Below are positions 7,553 to 9,051 of a stretch of 9,051 nt of DNA, piece by piece. The position numbers and the translations under genes were made by a program. Source of the DNA: Lachnospiraceae bacterium (GTDB lineage Bacteria; Bacillota; Clostridia; Lachnospirales; Lachnospiraceae); contig JAILOA010000290.1 of the NCBI GenBank assembly GCA_024691065.1, positions 1-9,051 on the forward strand, in the 5' to 3' direction. Each line of letters begins with the position of its first letter. Position 1 is the stretch's first letter. Below the pieces are notes generated by a model. That model was not told the DNA's origin. It was given only the letters and a program-made list of their open reading frames with translations, and searched no databases.

Positions 7553-9051
7553 CTACTTAACCTTCACGGTTACCACAGCCTTCTTTGCTCCGACCGTGAT
7601 TGTCATCTTGGTCTTGCCCTTCTTTAATCCCTTAACCTTAAGTGTAACTTTATTCTTTGTAATAGACTTACCGGTTACCTTAGCTATCTTCTTAGGCTTA
7701 TAGCTAGCCTTTAAGGTATCTGTTGTTTTCTTCTTTTTATTCTCAGCTTTGATACTGAAAACTACTTCTGCAGTCTTATTTGCCTTTACGGTTACCTTCT
7801 TTTTCTTAGCCTTAAGTTTCTTTGTAAGATTTTCTACGGTCACCTTAATTACTGCGGTCTTTCCGCCTGCAACAAGTGTAATATTTGCGGAGGCTCCCTT
7901 TGTAGCACTTGCAGGTACTGTAATTTCCAGTTCTGTATCCGAATTAACTTTTGCAGTTGCAACCTTTTCATTACTTGATAATACCGAAGGCTTAACTGCC
8001 ACACCACTTGCATTAACTGACTTAAAGTTAACTTTCATACTATTTCCCTGCTTAACTACTACCTTGCTCTTATCTACCGTAAGAGTAACCCCTGAACCTG
8101 AAGCAGCATTAGAAGAATTGATTATATAATATTGTTGAATTATTACACTTCCGGATGCAGCATTTGTACCATTGTTTCCGTTTGTTCCGCTATTTCCGTT
8201 ATTACCATTATTGCCGTTGCCACCCGGTGTAGTTGTACTTCCCGGTGCTGCAGATTCACTTCCCGGTGCCGCGGATTCACTACCCGGCGCTGCAGATTCA
8301 CTTCCCGGTGCTGCAGATTCACTTCCCGGTGCCGCAGATTCACTTCCCGGTGCTGCAGTTTCATCTCCTTCGATAGGAGCATTTGTATCATCAGGATTAT
8401 CTCCGGGCTCCGGTGTCTCATCACCTGTAATATTTCCCTTACCATTATTATCTATTTCCTCTTGTGTAAGGGCATCAATACTTGTGATTCCATAACCATA
8501 ACTGTTGGCCTTTTTATTTCCATATAACAGGAATGTAACCGTACTTCCCTTAATGGCAAGTGTATGCTCTGATGTACCATCAAAGCAGAAGCTCTTACCT
8601 GTTGCAAAATCAGTAACTCCTGAAGTTTGCTCAACACCATTATTCATAAAGTGATAGGTTGCATAATTTCCTTCTATCTCGATATAGCTTCCATCCTCAG
8701 CAATTATATGAAGTTTTTCCTCCGAAAGAAGTGAAGCCTTATCAAATACTATCTTGAGATAATCTGCATCCTCGACTGTATAAGTCTGTATATTGCTTCT
8801 CTCTGCAAATGGATGCGATACGGAAGGAAGTTCCTCACTTGCAGGTGCATTTGGGACTACTCTGATTCCTCCGCAAGCAGCATTTACATCACCTAACTTA
8901 AGTACATCGGAAACGCCCTCAGTCTCATCTGAAATCTTTACGGTATATTTGTAATCCACATATCCATTTTTATCATCATATTGATTAAATGTAACGTCAG
9001 GAATTGTAGCTGTGATGCTTGTTCCATCGCCTTCAATCTTTGACATTGTAT
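7553..9051 (-). CDS. Surface protein C-terminal portion: CUB-like domain, AAPGSES repeats, lysine-rich Big domains (5' end outside window)
   Basis: The open frame runs to the window edge. The first visible ATG (9046-9044) has only 5 upstream bases, no visible ribosome site and no signal peptide after it, so the true start is probably outside. Numbering from that Met, 497 residues are visible. A beta-rich region (1-65) leads to a CUB-like domain (about 76-193) that opens with SHPF and ends YGYGITSIDAL, a pattern seen in Lachnospiraceae surface proteins. An acidic stretch and five AAPGSES units plus a partial one (231-270) follow, then a Gly/Asn linker (274-298) and a Big-like domain (about 318-404). 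A second, very lysine-rich Big-like domain runs from about 408 to 497 and ends KVK before TAG. The product is probably extracellular, but the missing N-terminus could contain an enzymatic or adhesive domain. It converges on the peptidase gene and shares its terminator. Function is not identifiable from this part; coding status is secure. Confidence 0.88.
   Translation of the reverse strand, partial: TMSKIEGDGTSITATIPDVTFNQYDDKNGYVDYKYTVKISDETEGVSDVLKLGDVNAACGGIRVVPNAPASEELPSVSHPFAERSNIQTYTVEDADYLKIVFDKASLLSEEKLHIIAEDGSYIEIEGNYATYHFMNNGVEQTSGVTDFATGKSFCFDGTSEHTLAIKGSTVTFLLYGNKKANSYGYGITSIDALTQEEIDNNGKGNITGDETPEPGDNPDDTNAPIEGDETAAPGSESAAPGSESAAPGSESAAPGSESAAPGSESAAPGSTTTPGGNGNNGNNGNSGTNGNNGTNAASGSVIIQQYYIINSSNAASGSGVTLTVDKSKVVVKQGNSMKVNFKSVNASGVAVKPSVLSSNEKVATAKVNSDTELEITVPASATKGASANITLVAGGKTAVIKVTVENLTKKLKAKKKKVTVKANKTAEVVFSIKAENKKKKTTDTLKASYKPKKIAKVTGKSITKNKVTLKVKGLKKGKTKMTITVGAKKAVVTVKVK
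8237..8356 (-). repeat. 21-bp in-frame tandem repeat encoding AAPGSES
   Basis: Five full 21-bp units and a final 15-bp partial unit encode (AAPGSES)5-AAPGS, residues 231-270 of the visible minus-strand protein. Units differ by a few third-position and isolated bases, such as CTGCAG versus CCGCGG. Because the period is a multiple of three, slippage would lengthen or shorten the linker without a frameshift. The Pro/Ala/Ser/Glu make-up suggests an extended spacer between the CUB-like and Big-like domains. Confidence 0.92.

Noticed and set aside
7458..7703. Plus-strand 81-codon frame with a repeated hydrophobic segment
   Set aside because: It is the antisense of the 66-bp repeat and the 3' end of the minus-strand gene; the apparent repeat and hydrophobicity follow from the complement of lysine/valine codons.
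8132..8527. Plus-strand frames across the AAPGSES repeat giving Cys/Arg-rich or LPGAADS repeat peptides
   Set aside because: They are shadows created by the 21-bp repeat of the minus-strand gene; the minus-strand frame is much longer and gives recognisable domains.
9044..9046. ATG at the right edge as the true start of the minus-strand surface protein
   Set aside because: The following residues are beta-rich with no signal peptide, only 5 upstream bases are visible, and the frame stays open to the edge, so the gene is treated as 5'-truncated by the window.

Overview
The window looks like chromosomal DNA from a low-GC, anaerobic Gram-positive gut bacterium, most likely Lachnospiraceae (Lachnospira/Coprococcus/Roseburia-like). 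This is inferred from strong AGGAGG-type ribosome sites, AT-rich non-coding DNA, and very large secreted proteins. Those proteins carry Ig-like (Big) domains, Pro/Ser/Thr/Glu linkers and lysine-packed C-termini. The species cannot be fixed from sequence alone.

Layout. Positions 1-402 are an AT-rich intergenic region with a good sigma-A-type promoter pointing left (50-78) and another pointing right (176-204). A perfect 10-bp palindrome (140-149) lies between them. Positions 403-2487 (+) encode an EF-G paralogue (EF-G2/EF-G-like family) with all five EF-G domains but an altered GTPase core: the NKMD motif reads TDMD and the catalytic-His position of DTPGH is Ser. After 69 nt without a recognisable terminator comes 2557-7299 (+), a 1580-aa secreted C1A (papain-type) cysteine peptidase. 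It has an intact Gln/Cys/His/Asn active site, a following lectin-like region, many Ig-like segments, an acidic Pro/Thr/Ser/Glu linker and a basic FN3-like tail. A bidirectional-looking terminator (7329-7364) separates it from a convergent gene at 7553-9051 (-), which is cut by the right window edge. That gene encodes the C-terminal part of a second surface protein: a CUB-like beta domain, a 7-aa (21-bp) tandem repeat, a Gly/Asn linker and two Big-like domains, the last very lysine-rich.

The most unusual structure is just downstream of the minus-strand gene's stop codon. Two nearly identical tandem 66-bp units (7408-7539) each resemble the gene's own 3' coding end, including its stop codon. 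They lie in the same reading frame, so they are stop-terminated copies of an alternative C-terminus.

The two surface proteins probably act at the cell envelope or on extracellular protein substrates; neither has an LPXTG sorting signal in the visible part, and both end in strongly basic domains. The EF-G paralogue works in translation and may share a transcript with the peptidase, but a functional link between them is not evident. There are no tRNA or rRNA genes, insertion sequences or CRISPR arrays here, and no complete undescribed multi-gene system can be supported.
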